NCBI RefSeq assembly: GCF_000969905.1
Contig: NZ_CP009520.1
Span: forward strand, 806,001 to 870,000
From: Methanosarcina vacuolata Z-761
GTDB taxonomy: Archaea; Halobacteriota; Methanosarcinia; Methanosarcinales; Methanosarcinaceae
Direction of reading: 5' to 3'
Length of the DNA: 64,000 nt
The position numbers were made by a program, and so were the translations under genes. The number at the start of each line of letters is the position of its first letter. Within the stretch, counting starts at the first letter, position 1. Under the pieces are notes generated by a model. That model saw only the letters and a list, made by a program, of their open reading frames with translations, was not told the DNA's origin and did no database searches. Below are positions 44,586-54,028 of this stretch, one piece after another.

Positions 44586-45740
44586 TTAAATAGATTGTAT
44601 TAATTCTATGTAACAGTTTATAATTCTATCCCATTTCTGATCAGGAGCTTCGTAGTGCTTTCTCTCTCCGAACTGGTTGAGAATAGCTTCTCTGATAGAA
44701 TCGATATCCGCAGGGGGTACGAAAAAAGTGCCTTCATAGTTAGCCATTGATTCTTTTAAGCCACCTACTTCGGAAACAACAACAGGCTTTCCAAAAGACA
44801 TGGCGATATGCGCAATTCCACTCTGAGAAGCTCTCAGGTAAGGCAGGACTACTACATCGGCAGCACTGAAATACAGGTTTACTTTCTCGTCAGGAACATA
44901 TTCGTCTACAAGTGTAATCTTATCATGAAAAGGAGAAGCTTTAATCTGGTCAAGTAATTCCTTGCGGTCTTCCCAGATTTCCCCGACAATCAATAACCGG
45001 CTTTTTTCGAGAATTTTAGGGGGCAGTTGTTCGAAGGCCCTGATGAGGTAGGGAGTTCCCTTATATTTTCGAATTAACCCGAAAGAAAGTATAACGAAAT
45101 CGTCCTTTATCGAGAGATTTCTTCTTGCTTCTTTTATGTCAAGCAATTCTCCGTACTGGTCATAAAGTCCATGTGGGATCACATGAATTTTTTCAGGGGA
45201 AATAGAGTATCTTTTTGCAACAAGCTCTTTATCGGACTCGGAATGAGTAATATATGCATCAAGGTTTTTACGCAGCAGTTTTCCTGTTATTTTTGAGTAT
45301 AACCTGATTGGAAGTATTGATTCTTCAAAAGGATCTACAACTTCATGAAATTCTATAATTATTTTAGGTTTATTCAGAAAACCTGCAAATATCTTTAGCA
45401 GAAGCTGCATATGCGCAATCGAGGAAGTCCACCACTGCAAAACTATAATATCCGGTTTTTGTGCCTTAAGAAAGCGGTATGCTTGAATCCAGGTCAGTGG
45501 ATTGTTATAGTCCATGCCGTTAAAGACAGGTATCCCGGGTGAAAAATTCAGGTCAGAAATATTCTTTCCAACATGGGATTTTCCGGGAAACAGAAAAGTT
45601 GGAAGCAACTGCCGAAAGCAAACTACTGAGACGTCTTTTTCCACAGACATGGCATTTGCCAGACGGATAGTGTAATAACTGATACCGCTCAAAAAACGTT
45701 TCGAAGGTCCGACTATGCAAACGCTTTTATTAGATGTCAT
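44586..45740 (-). CDS. Glycosyltransferase, GT4 family (GT-B)
   Basis: This 384-residue protein has the GT-B two-domain build. The N-terminal domain starts VCIVGPSKRFLSGISYYTIRLANAMS, and the C-terminal nucleotide-sugar domain has ILSFGLIRKYKGTPYLIRAF and the E-x7-E-like ending of GT4 (SQSGIAHIAMSFGKPVVVSEVGGLKESM). It would transfer a sugar from a nucleotide donor to the growing lipid-linked glycan on the inner face of the membrane. It lies 57 bp upstream of aglB copy 2 (same strand) and divergent from another GT4 gene, with a shared 79-bp promoter region. Donor and acceptor are unknown. Confidence 0.9.
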   Translation of the reverse strand: MTSNKSVCIVGPSKRFLSGISYYTIRLANAMSVEKDVSVVCFRQLLPTFLFPGKSHVGKNISDLNFSPGIPVFNGMDYNNPLTWIQAYRFLKAQKPDIIVLQWWTSSIAHMQLLLKIFAGFLNKPKIIIEFHEVVDPFEESILPIRLYSKITGKLLRKNLDAYITHSESDKELVAKRYSISPEKIHVIPHGLYDQYGELLDIKEARRNLSIKDDFVILSFGLIRKYKGTPYLIRAFEQLPPKILEKSRLLIVGEIWEDRKELLDQIKASPFHDKITLVDEYVPDEKVNLYFSAADVVVLPYLRASQSGIAHIAMSFGKPVVVSEVGGLKESMANYEGTFFVPPADIDSIREAILNQFGERKHYEAPDQKWDRIINCYIELIQSI

Positions 45741-45819
45741 TTGCCTAAACTATCACAGTATCTTTATATTAAACTAATGCATTACTCCACATAGATTCCA
45801 GTATAAAAGAGGTTCAGCC

Positions 45820-46947
45820 TTGAAAATAGCCCAGATATGTCCCCGTTATTCTCCTGACATAGGTGGAGTGGAAACTCATGTCAAAGAAATTAGTGAAAGG
45901 CTGGTTAAAGCAGGGCACGATGTGGAGGTTATAACAACCGATCCCACGGGACAATTGAGAAAACAAGAGATAATAAATGGAGTAAGGGTTATAAGGTTCA
46001 GATCTTTTGCTCCGGGAAATGCGTACTACTTCGCTCCTCAAATCTATACTTATCTCAAAAAGCACGACTACGATATAATTCATGCCCATAGTTATCATGC
46101 TTTTCCTGCATTTTTCGCATCATTAAGCAGGCACAGCGGAAAATTTGTGTTTACGCCGCATTATCACAGGCACGGCCATACCGCATTCCGCGATTTACTG
46201 CACAAGCCGTACAGGCTTTTTGGAAAGATTATCTTCTCCAGGGCAGATTCCGTAATATGTGTCTCAGAGTATGAAAAGAAACTTGTAGAATCCGATTTTG
46301 AGGTTGCCGCAAAAACCGTAAAGATCCCTAACGGAATAAACCTTACAGAGTTTGAAGGTTTGAGGCAGCCGGAAAAAAGCTTAAACAGGAACGCTGAAAG
46401 AGAAAAGATTCTTCTCTATGTGGGCCGCCTGGAAGAATATAAAGGGGTACAGTACATTATTCAGAGTTTGCCTGAACTTCAGGATTTCCGGTTGAGAATC
46501 ATTGGAAAGGGGCCTTACGAAGCTGAGCTTCGCAATATGGCTAAAAGTTCAGGGGTGGAAGCAAGGGTTGAATGGTTAAAAGATCTGTCAAGAAAAGAAC
46601 TTCTTGAACGCTATGCAGATGCGGATATATTTTTAATGCTTTCTTCTCATGAAGCATATGGAATAACGGTTGCTGAGGCACTGGCTGCAGAAATTCCCTG
46701 TATAGTGGCAAAAGGGAGTGCACTTGAGGAGTTTGTTGACGGAAGAAACTGTATTGGGATTGAGAATCCGGTTTCAAAGGAGAAGGTCGTAAGAGCATTG
46801 CAAGATTTAATGGAAAATAAAAGAAGACAAAGTAAGAACGAACAAGAAAAGGTAGACGAGAAAAATTATGGCTTGTATTCGATAATAGACTGGGATGAAG
46901 TAACTCAAAAAATAATAACGGTCTATGAGTCAACTTTTAATCAGTAA
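45820..46947 (+). CDS. Glycosyltransferase, GT4 family (GT-B)
   Basis: This 375-residue protein opens KIAQICPRYSPDIGGVETHVKEISERL, the donor/acceptor glycine-rich start of GT4 enzymes. The C-terminal domain has LLYVGRLEEYKGVQYIIQSL and the characteristic ADIFLMLSSHEAYGITVAEALAAEIPCIVAKGSALEEFV, including the E-x7-E motif. The start is a TTG at 45820 with AGAGGT 6 nt upstream. The following GT2 gene begins 20 bp after the stop, so the two are co-transcribed. It is divergent from the GT4 gene at 44586. It is probably a sugar-adding step of the N-glycan or other surface polysaccharide; the sugar is unknown. Confidence 0.92.
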   Translation: MKIAQICPRYSPDIGGVETHVKEISERLVKAGHDVEVITTDPTGQLRKQEIINGVRVIRFRSFAPGNAYYFAPQIYTYLKKHDYDIIHAHSYHAFPAFFASLSRHSGKFVFTPHYHRHGHTAFRDLLHKPYRLFGKIIFSRADSVICVSEYEKKLVESDFEVAAKTVKIPNGINLTEFEGLRQPEKSLNRNAEREKILLYVGRLEEYKGVQYIIQSLPELQDFRLRIIGKGPYEAELRNMAKSSGVEARVEWLKDLSRKELLERYADADIFLMLSSHEAYGITVAEALAAEIPCIVAKGSALEEFVDGRNCIGIENPVSKEKVVRALQDLMENKRRQSKNEQEKVDEKNYGLYSIIDWDEVTQKIITVYESTFNQ

Positions 46948-46967
46948 TACCTAACGGAAAGTTTTCC

Positions 46968-47840
46968 ATGAAAGAACAGCTTGTATCCATAATTTTACCG
47001 ACTTATAACAGGTCTGAATTGATAAAAAGATGCATTAATTCAGTACTGAATCAGACATATACTAATTGGGAGTTAATTATTTCTGATGATGGTTCTAAAG
47101 ATGAAACTCCTGTTGTTGTTAGAGAATGTACAAAACTCGACCCGCGTATTAAAGCCAAAATAAATGAAGTTAACCACGGAACTCCGAGCAACCGGAATAT
47201 TGGTTTATCTTTAGCCAAAGGGAGCCTTATTTTCTTCATAGAAGATGACTTAATTCTTTTTCCTGACTGTGTTGAAACCCTGGTAAATACGTACAATTCG
47301 CTTGTTTCATCAGGAATTAAAGTCGGAGCAGTGGTTCCAAAGTTACTTGAAGATAACCCGATTTCACACATTAATGCCGACCTTCATAAAAAAGAAGCTA
47401 CTGAAAAAAAATTGCCCTTTGTTTTTAATAAGTGGACAGGCGAAGTATATAATAATTATACTGAGGACTTTAACGAAGTTCAGGAAACTGTCACGGGTCA
47501 CGCGTGTTGTTTGTATAATCGGAGCGCCCTGGAAGAAATAGGCGGCTACGAAGAAAAAGCATACAAAGGCACATACAGCAGGGAAGAAACCGACCTGAAC
47601 TTCAGGCTGCGCAAAGCAGGTTATAAATTCTTTTTTCAACCAAAAGCCGCATCTGAACACCGAAAAATAAAAACAGGTGGGTCAAGGCAGTCAAATGAGT
47701 TTAAATTTTATTATTATCACATGCGAAACCATGTTGTATTTTTGATCAGGATTTTTGGGATTAAAGCAATGTATATGGTGCCTTGTTTTATAGCAAACGT
47801 TGGGTTCAGGTTGCTTAAAAATTTATACAAAAAACCGTGA
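46968..47840 (+). CDS. Glycosyltransferase, GT2 family (GT-A)
   Basis: This 290-residue GT-A enzyme starts VSIILPTYNRSELIKRCINSVLNQTYTNWELIISDDGSKDET. The acidic metal motif IFFIEDDLIL lies at about 80-89. The catalytic-base region (ETDLNFRLRKAGYKFFFQPKAASEH) and a short C-terminal hydrophobic/basic stretch suggest association with the membrane. It is encoded 20 bp after the GT4 gene, one operon. It would add a sugar to a lipid-linked glycan, and donor specificity cannot be read. The AT-rich spacer after it has a short direct repeat TTACACTAATACAATCAGAT. Confidence 0.92.
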   Translation: MKEQLVSIILPTYNRSELIKRCINSVLNQTYTNWELIISDDGSKDETPVVVRECTKLDPRIKAKINEVNHGTPSNRNIGLSLAKGSLIFFIEDDLILFPDCVETLVNTYNSLVSSGIKVGAVVPKLLEDNPISHINADLHKKEATEKKLPFVFNKWTGEVYNNYTEDFNEVQETVTGHACCLYNRSALEEIGGYEEKAYKGTYSREETDLNFRLRKAGYKFFFQPKAASEHRKIKTGGSRQSNEFKFYYYHMRNHVVFLIRIFGIKAMYMVPCFIANVGFRLLKNLYKKP

Positions 47841-48061
47841 CTGTAGTATATTCTTACACTAATACAATCAGATCTTACACTAATACAATCAGATTAAACA
47901 GCACGACTAATTATAAATAAACAAAAATGGAATAGTGAAGGAAAAATATGAAAACATTATTTTTTCGATTCAATCTCTCACCCGATTCAATCTCCCACTC
48001 TGGTTGAGATTTTTTGGGTTGTAGTGCCATTAATATTTCCTTTTTGTGGCCAGAGGCTCAG

Positions 48062-48907
48062 TTAATATCTAAAAATCTTTAGGGTCAAAACCAGGATAGT
48101 TATTTTTGGGAGCTTTTTAAGGATATAAGGTAAGTTATTTGGTCTTATGTGATTTAAACAAAAACCCAAATATTGAATATATAGATTTTTAGGTTTAATC
48201 CCGTATTTGTCAATATAAAATTTAGAAATCGTTTCTGCCTCTTTTTCAAGAGTTGTTTTTGAACCTGTTCCAGATGACAGGGAAGAACCACGAACCATAA
48301 ATTTTGTAAAACTTCTGTTTAGCCGTTTAACATTACATTGATTTCCGACTCTAATAAGATAATCATAATCTGATGCATACCTGTAGGTAAGGTCAAAGTA
48401 TCCAACTCTCTCCACAACTGTCTTTTTTAAAAAAGTAGAAGGTTGATTGATACAACGACATCCACGGCTTAAGACGAGGAAATCCAGGTCAAATTGAGGT
48501 AAGTATGAGGTATATTGGAACTTTCCGTTTTCATCAACGTTATCAATATAACCATATATAACGTCTACATCCTTGTTTTTTCTAAATTCCTCAACAATTA
48601 CTGAGAATATTTCAGGGTTATATTCATCGTCAGTGTTTAAGCAAGCCCATATATCTCCAGACATTGCTTTTATGCCTTTATTTATGGCATCATACATGCT
48701 TTTGTCTTTACCGACAATTAACTTAATATCAGCTTTGTGAGAGTCCCTGAAAGTGTTAATAATATCAATAGTCTTATCCTTACTCCCTCCATCGACAATG
48801 ATCTGTTCTACTGAAAAATCACCTTTTTGATCCAGATGAACACTTTTCAGGTTATTCAGGATATATTCTTCAGAATTAAAAGACGGAGTTATTATTGAGA
48901 TTTTCAT
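48062..48907 (-). CDS. Glycosyltransferase, GT2 family (WcaE-like)
   Basis: This protein of about 281 residues starts KISIITPSFNSEEYILNNLKSVHLDQ, with IIVDGGSKDKTIDII and NTDDEYNPEIFSVI (the DxD motif TDD). The segment CRCINQPSTFLKKTVVERVGYFDLTYRYASDYDYLIRVG is typical of the WcaE-like GT2 group. I start it at ATG 48907. A longer frame runs 19 codons further upstream, but those codons come from the 3' end of a decayed fcl-like gene. It is probably part of the surface-glycan locus. It is AT-rich compared with the aglB genes. Confidence 0.88.
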   Translation of the reverse strand: MKISIITPSFNSEEYILNNLKSVHLDQKGDFSVEQIIVDGGSKDKTIDIINTFRDSHKADIKLIVGKDKSMYDAINKGIKAMSGDIWACLNTDDEYNPEIFSVIVEEFRKNKDVDVIYGYIDNVDENGKFQYTSYLPQFDLDFLVLSRGCRCINQPSTFLKKTVVERVGYFDLTYRYASDYDYLIRVGNQCNVKRLNRSFTKFMVRGSSLSSGTGSKTTLEKEAETISKFYIDKYGIKPKNLYIQYLGFCLNHIRPNNLPYILKKLPKITILVLTLKIFRY

Positions 48908-48927
48908 TTTTTTCTTCACATCCACTA

Positions 48928-49235
48928 TCAGATAAAGGGTCGTTCCTTCAAAGTTTTCCGGCACTCATTGAAAACACTTTTAGTTCCTTCCCTCAAAGAT
49001 ATTCTATCTTTCCAGCCCAGGCTGTGAAGCTTTATGACATCAAGAAGTTTTCGTGGAGTTCCATCAGGCTTTGATGCATTTTACACAATTTTACCTTTTT
49101 ATGCTGTGCCAGTTCAGCTAATTACTTTATAATGAATTTTCCCATCCCAGTGTTGATAAACTCCTATATTTCATTAGAGTTATAATTTTCTATCAAATAT
49201 ATATGTGCTTCAGCCATATCATTTGCATACATAAC
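48928..49235 (-). pseudogene. Remnant of a GDP-fucose synthase-like (Fcl/WcaG) epimerase-reductase gene
   Basis: Translating the minus strand in two frames gives the C-terminal part of an NAD-dependent sugar epimerase/reductase. It reads VMYANDMAEAHIYLIENYNSNEI(stop)EFINTG, then LAEL, and after a frameshift [21 protein letters not shown], the hallmark end of GDP-L-fucose synthase. There are an in-frame TAG, an in-frame TAA and one frameshift, and the N-terminal half is missing. The locus once made GDP-fucose or a similar deoxy-sugar, and this function seems lost. Nothing else was found in 49236-49324 except a duplicated GAAACCTGTTTCCTA. Confidence 0.8.
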
Positions 49236-49324
49236 TTTTCTTAATTGGAAACCTGTTTCCTAGAAAACCTGTTTCCTAGAAAATAACTGGAAGACCCCAT
49301 AATAATAACTTATAATTTAAAATG

Positions 49325-50440
49325 TTAGGATATTATAGATTCATAAACGTTAAGTGTTTCATTTGTAGTTCTATTCCAACTGAATTTTTTTTCCTGTTCA
49401 AATCCCTTTGATATCCAGTGAGATCTTATATTTGGGTTCATTAATGAATCTATTGAACGAATTAAATCATCCTTTGAAAACGGATCGAATAATATTCCTC
49501 CTCCTCTAACCACCTCAGGAATTGAACTGGTCTTGCTTGCAATTACCGGGCACCCTAAAGACATAGCTTCAAGGGGGGGAATACCAAACCCTTCATATAA
49601 AGAAGGATAAATTAAACAGAATGCATATTTGTACAAAGATGCCAAGAATTCATCAGAACCATCTACTTGAATAACCTTACTCGAAAGCTTGAGTTTATTA
49701 AGTATACCCAGTTCTGTTTCATTAAATTTGCCTCCTCCAAAACAAACGAGATGAAAATCATCTGCAAAACGAGTGGCATAAACATCCAGCAGCATTAAGA
49801 AGTTTTTATATCCATCTCGCTTTCCTACGTATAAAAAGTAGGGTTTCTTCATAATATCTTCATTGACAATTCTTCCAGGATCAAGAAGCATAGATCTATT
49901 AAGAGAACTTCCATGATAGACTACCCAGATATTTTCTTCAGGAAAATCATAAAACTTGAGTAAGTCCTCTTTAGTATTCATAGAAACACAGATTATTGCG
50001 TCAGCAGAGTTAATTGATAATTTTTTGTACTTCATTTCAGGATCATTTTTACTATATTGGTCACTATATAACTCATGAATCATATCGTGTACTGTTAATA
50101 CTACGGGTGATTTTTTGAACCTGCTTAAATCTCCCCTGTAATAAGTTGGATGAAAAATATTTAAATTTGAAAAATCATCATAAACGTGATTAAACCATAT
50201 TCTGTTCAATGTGTCGAATAAATAACCGCTACCTGGAAAAGGAAACGTTTTATACCCGCGATACCGTCCAAAATTCTCTTTATTCTTCTGAAATTCATAC
50301 TCATTAATGTGAAAACCTTCAAATAAATTGACATTGATTTCATTCTTCATAGAGAGACAACTTATCATCTCATAGAAATATCTGGAGATTCCTCCATAAC
50401 GTTGAAGTTGAAATATTGAGTAATCATATAGTACATTCAT
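49325..50440 (-). CDS. Glycosyltransferase, GT4 family
   Basis: This 371-residue GT-B protein starts VLYDYSIFQLQRYGGISRYFYEMISCLS, typical of the GT4 group working on surface polysaccharides. The C-terminal domain has FLYVGKRDGYKNFLMLLDVY and FCLIYPSLYEGFGIPPLEAMSLGCPVIASKTSSIPEV with the E-x7-E motif. It lies upstream of the decayed fcl gene on the same strand and was probably transcribed with it. It is the last gene of the glycan locus on this side. Its AT content is high, as in many acquired polysaccharide genes. Donor and acceptor are unknown. Confidence 0.92.
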   Translation of the reverse strand: MNVLYDYSIFQLQRYGGISRYFYEMISCLSMKNEINVNLFEGFHINEYEFQKNKENFGRYRGYKTFPFPGSGYLFDTLNRIWFNHVYDDFSNLNIFHPTYYRGDLSRFKKSPVVLTVHDMIHELYSDQYSKNDPEMKYKKLSINSADAIICVSMNTKEDLLKFYDFPEENIWVVYHGSSLNRSMLLDPGRIVNEDIMKKPYFLYVGKRDGYKNFLMLLDVYATRFADDFHLVCFGGGKFNETELGILNKLKLSSKVIQVDGSDEFLASLYKYAFCLIYPSLYEGFGIPPLEAMSLGCPVIASKTSSIPEVVRGGGILFDPFSKDDLIRSIDSLMNPNIRSHWISKGFEQEKKFSWNRTTNETLNVYESIIS

Positions 50441-50710
50441 GTTTTCACTTCATAATTTGATTTTGGAGTAAGTAGGTCATAGTCAAGAATGCTATGTTTA
50501 CAACTAACAATTCGAAGACATCTCATGAAGACAAAGTTTTAATCTGGATATAGTTAAAGTTCAGTATTTGACAATATATGCATATCCTTCTAATGTCGTG
50601 CCAAGCATCAAAAATTGAGTAATTAGGAAATTGAAATCTGTTTTATTTGATATTATTTTTTTTGCATGAATCTAACTTTAATATACAGTCTATGGCCTTT
50701 TTTTATGAAT

Positions 50711-50832
50711 GAGCCTATCTCAAAATTCTTAATTGCTGGAAGTTTTCAGAATTTTTTTTCATGATCATGAATTTAGTTGATTACTCGAAATACAAAGTCT
50801 AAGAAGCAAATTCTGAGTTTTGGAATGGGTTG
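50711..50832. mobile_element. Degenerate IS5-end-like inverted-repeat element
   Basis: The left end GAGCCTATCTCAAAATTC resembles, with several mismatches and one gap, the reverse complement of the right end, CAACCCATTCCAAAACTC. The left end is close to the end of the element at 6383. The target duplication is unclear. It may be a decayed non-autonomous element. Confidence 0.35.
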
Positions 50833-50878
50833 ATAATAACTGCTCAGTTAGAAAATACCCAAACCAAAAATAGAAAAT

Positions 50879-50978
50879 GGCTCTTCGTTGTTTTGTGTGG
50901 CTATCCTCATAATATTCTCATAAAAACCATGTGATCTTGAATTGAAAATCATTTTATCCATAGAGATAGCAAAGAGCC
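50879..50978. mobile_element. MITE-like element, family B, copy 2 (100 bp, inverted)
   Basis: It starts GGCTCTTCGTTG and ends GCAAAGAGCC. The reverse complement matches the element at 34913-35014 over its whole length with about a dozen differences. Flanks AGAAAAT (left) and AGAAATT (right) may be the remains of a target duplication. It lies about 30 bp beyond the stop of the TPR gene. Confidence 0.78.
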
Positions 50979-51007
50979 AGAAATTAAGCTTGAATGTGCT
51001 TTTATAA

Positions 51008-51895
51008 TCACTCATTAATTTTCTCTTCACAAAACTCTTTTCCTTTCTCAGCGGCTTCATTTCCAGGGCTGAGTTTCAGGGCCCGTATATAACACTTGAA
51101 AGCCTCACCGTACTCAGCAAATTCGCAGAGCAAATCCCCTCCGCTAAGAAGAGAGTTGAGGTGTTCGTGGTCGTTTTCAAGAGCGTTCCTGAAGGCATTA
51201 AGGGCTTTTTCCTTTTCTCCAAGCTCAAGAAGTGCGTTGCCTTTCCAGTACCATGTCTCAGCATTGTCAGGCTTCATAATAGGTGCTTCATTTCGGGATA
51301 AGAAACTGAACCTGGGAACCTTGCAGGCCCAGTCCGAAGCTTTCCCGGGTTCGATTACCAGGGCTTCGTCAAAAGTCTCAAGAGCTTTTTTTAGAAGCCC
51401 CATCCTGAAATATACTATGCCCTGGCTAGTCAGGATTTTGGAGGATTTCGGGTCAAATGCAAGCGCTTTTTCGAAAGCTTCAAGGGCTTCTTCGTTCCGG
51501 TCCAGAGCTGAGAGCACGAAACCCCGGTTGGACCACTCGGTAGGGTTTTCAGGCTTAAGTTCAAGGGCGGAATCAACAATCTCCAGAGCTTCTTCATATC
51601 TTTCAAGCTTGAAAAGAACCATCCCGTAACATGATATGGTCTCCAGGTTTTTATCAAGAAACTCTTTCCCTCGGGCCTCTTTTCCTTTTTCGAAAAGCAT
51701 ATCTGCCATTTCTTTCCAGGCATCAGCTGCTTCTCCATAGGCAGCAAGTGCGTCTTCGAACTTCCCTACCTTAAAGGAAATTCTGCCTTTTTTGCAGTTT
51801 TCTTCTGCCGACCTGTTAAGCTCCTTAAGGGTATTTGCCGTTTTTGTCGTTTTTGTCAGTTTATCAATTTTTGCCGTTATTGCCATTTTTACCAT
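51008..51895 (-). CDS. Tetratricopeptide-repeat protein
   Basis: This 295-residue protein is built of about seven TPR units (for example DALAAYGEAADAWKEMADMLFEKG, CYGMVLFKLERYEEALEIVDSALELKPENPTEW and SNRGFVLSALDRNEEALEAFEKALAFDPKS). The regular PENPTEW/DPKS-type linkers are seen. It forms a right-handed superhelix for protein binding, has no catalytic domain, and Methanosarcina carry many such proteins. The segment VPRFSFLSRNEAPIMKPDNAETW (about 195-217) breaks the repeat and may be a decayed or altered unit. It is cytoplasmic. The partner is unknown. It is flanked by a MITE downstream and by the 71-bp repeat upstream. Confidence 0.9.
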   Translation of the reverse strand: MVKMAITAKIDKLTKTTKTANTLKELNRSAEENCKKGRISFKVGKFEDALAAYGEAADAWKEMADMLFEKGKEARGKEFLDKNLETISCYGMVLFKLERYEEALEIVDSALELKPENPTEWSNRGFVLSALDRNEEALEAFEKALAFDPKSSKILTSQGIVYFRMGLLKKALETFDEALVIEPGKASDWACKVPRFSFLSRNEAPIMKPDNAETWYWKGNALLELGEKEKALNAFRNALENDHEHLNSLLSGGDLLCEFAEYGEAFKCYIRALKLSPGNEAAEKGKEFCEEKINE

Positions 51896-51957
51896 TTTTT
51901 GCCTCTTTTATGTCTATGTTCACAGCTACTTAAAATAAGTATGAGATTAATAATTTG

Positions 51958-52028
51958 CATGAAAATACTGCTATCTGCAAGCACTTTCATTGGTTGTGCA
52001 TGTTATTCAAAGGAGATCATGTGCGTTT
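51958..52028 (+). repeat. 71-bp dispersed repeat, copy 2
   Basis: Copy of the sequence at 15708-15778 with about seven substitutions, located about 60 bp upstream of the TPR gene start. The phase ASTFIGCACYSK is preserved. No gene is seen in 52029-52404. Confidence 0.7.
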
Positions 52029-52404
52029 TTTAAAAATCATTTTTGGACAGGTTCCTTTAGTTAAGCAGAATTTAGAATACGGTAATTCAGATCAAGAATA
52101 CGACCCTAATTTGATAGATTCTGCTAAAATACTGTATTTTATTGCAAAAAACACATTGTTTTGACGCATTAACCTGGGGTAAAATGAAATATGTCAGTAA
52201 TCAATAAACACAAGAACTAAATTTGAATTGTATAAAGAAAACAGAAGCCTGAAGTCCATTTATATATTATAAAATTATATAATTGGTCATCGGTTAAGGA
52301 ATTTTCTTGTCTGAAAGCTATTTATTTTACATTAGAAGCCGGCCAATATTATAGATTACTCGCAATAGAAAAGCACAGGATGAAGAAAAAGAGAGTACGA
52401 CTTT

Positions 52405-52698
52405 TCAGTTTTTCTTTCTGTTTTTTCTTTCCATTTTTTCTTTCCGTTTTTTCTTTCTGTTTTTTCTTTCCGTTTTTCTCTGATTGTGAAATTTGGAAAA
52501 GCTTTTCCCTTTCCAGGTATAATTCTCTTTTGATACTTCTGCCCTAAGGTTAAAGGTGAAATAATGGATTATATGCAGCATTCCTGATTTCTCAGTTTTT
52601 TTCTCTAAAATGAGCCTGCTAAATTCCATCCTGCTGTATGAGATACCTGGGGTAAAGGTCTTATTTTCAGTTGCGGCAAAGATTTCGAACATTTTCAT
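52405..52698 (-). CDS. Doubtful small ORF with repeat-derived lysine-rich tail
   Basis: The frame encodes 97 residues. The last 30 (KTERKNRKKKRKEKMERKNRKK) are only the translation of a pyrimidine tandem repeat, TTTTTTCTTTCYGTTT-type, at 52405-52475. The first 65 residues (MFEIFAATENKTFTPGISYSRMEFSRLI...) are not obviously low in complexity. There is no Shine-Dalgarno; a TATA-like CATATAAAA lies just upstream of the start. It may be a real small protein with a drifted end or no gene. Confidence 0.25.
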   Translation of the reverse strand: MKMFEIFAATENKTFTPGISYSRMEFSRLILEKKTEKSGMLHIIHYFTFNLRAEVSKENYTWKGKSFSKFHNQRKTERKNRKKKRKEKMERKNRKKN

Positions 52699-52918
52699 TT
52701 TATATGGAGATTATCAGATTTCAAACAGTTTGAAATTTAGAAAGCTCTTGAGTTGAAAAATGGAACATTAAACAGGCTGGAAAAGTCTATTTATTGGGTA
52801 TAGAGTTTCATTGAAATATTTATATATTAATAAACTCAAAAAATACCCGTAATTAAGAGAGTAGGGAAATTCATCGCAACACTTATACATGTCTTATGAC
52901 ATTTACTCGCAGGTTCAG

Positions 52919-54028
52919 ATGATGAAAGCAGTACTAGGCTTAGAAGACGGAACAGTTATTAGGGGCACCGGTTTTGGTGCCGAAGGCACAGCTTGCGGCG
53001 AACTTGTTTTTACCACTCAATTCACTGGATATGAGGAGGCTCTAACAGATCCTTCTTACAAGGGTCAGATTTTAATGTTTACTTACCCCCTTATCGGAAA
53101 CTACGGTGTCAGCGGGGAGCGCGTCCAGTCCGATAACATGCATGCGGAAGGGCTTGTTGTAAGGGAGGCCTGCAAAAAGCCCTATCATTATAAATCATCC
53201 CGTTCGATCCACAAATTTTTAGAGGATGAAGGAAAGCCGGGGATTGAAGGCGTGGACACCCGGATGCTCACTATCAGAGCAAGGGAGCGTGGGACCATGA
53301 GGGCAGCCCTTATCACAGGCAGCGACGACGGGGAAGAGGCTGTTGATGTAGCAAGGAACTCTCCACAGCTCACGGATGAGGAACTTATCTCCCTTGTAAC
53401 CTGTAAAGAACCATATTTCATTCCCGGAGCAGAAGGTGCCTGGAAAGGAGGCAGCAAACGCAAACATGCGGTTATAGTTGACCTCGGGATAAAACGAAAT
53501 ATCATAAACAACCTTCACAGGCGGGGAATTGACCTCACTCTGGTTCCTGCAACTGCAAAACCCTCGGAAATTGCAGGTTACGAACCTGACCTCCTTTTTA
53601 TCTCAAACGGGCCAGGAGATCCCGAAAAAGCAACGGATGCGATCAATGCCGTAAAGGCTTTTGCAGGTACGATTCCGGTTTGCGGGATCTGTTTCGGGCA
53701 CCAGATTATCTCCCTTGCTATGGGAGCAAAAACCTACAAGTTGAAATTCGGGCACAGGGGAGGAAATCAGCCAGTAAAGGACCTGATTGAAAACAAGATT
53801 TTCATAACTTCCCAGAACCATGGGTATGCAGTTGATGCGTACTCTCTTGACGGCACAGGGCTCTATGTAAAATACCTGAATGCAAATGACAAAACCGTAG
53901 AAGGGGTTTCCCACAAAGACCTGGATATTTTCAGTGTACAGTTCCATCCCGAAGCCCAGGCAGGGCCTATGGATACCGAGGAAACGTTCTTCGGCAAGGT
54001 TGTAAATGTCCTCGGAGGTGAGATTTAA
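52919..54028 (+). CDS. carA: Carbamoyl-phosphate synthase small (glutaminase) subunit
   Basis: This protein of about 369 residues has the CarA N-terminal domain ([53 protein letters not shown]). A class I glutaminase domain follows with the nucleophile in CGICFGHQI and the His/Glu pair in FSVQFHPEA. It hydrolyses glutamine and channels ammonia to CarB to make carbamoyl phosphate for arginine and pyrimidines. The ATG pair at 52919/52922 matches the usual N-terminus; an open frame adds ten upstream residues from 52889. The stop TAA overlaps the carB ATG (54028), so translation is coupled. Confidence 0.96.
   Translation: MMKAVLGLEDGTVIRGTGFGAEGTACGELVFTTQFTGYEEALTDPSYKGQILMFTYPLIGNYGVSGERVQSDNMHAEGLVVREACKKPYHYKSSRSIHKFLEDEGKPGIEGVDTRMLTIRARERGTMRAALITGSDDGEEAVDVARNSPQLTDEELISLVTCKEPYFIPGAEGAWKGGSKRKHAVIVDLGIKRNIINNLHRRGIDLTLVPATAKPSEIAGYEPDLLFISNGPGDPEKATDAINAVKAFAGTIPVCGICFGHQIISLAMGAKTYKLKFGHRGGNQPVKDLIENKIFITSQNHGYAVDAYSLDGTGLYVKYLNANDKTVEGVSHKDLDIFSVQFHPEAQAGPMDTEETFFGKVVNVLGGEI

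Noticed and set aside
49160-49170. In-frame TAG in the fcl-like remnant read as pyrrolysine
   Set aside because: Methanosarcina can decode TAG, but the same remnant also contains an in-frame TAA and a frameshift, so it is a pseudogene.
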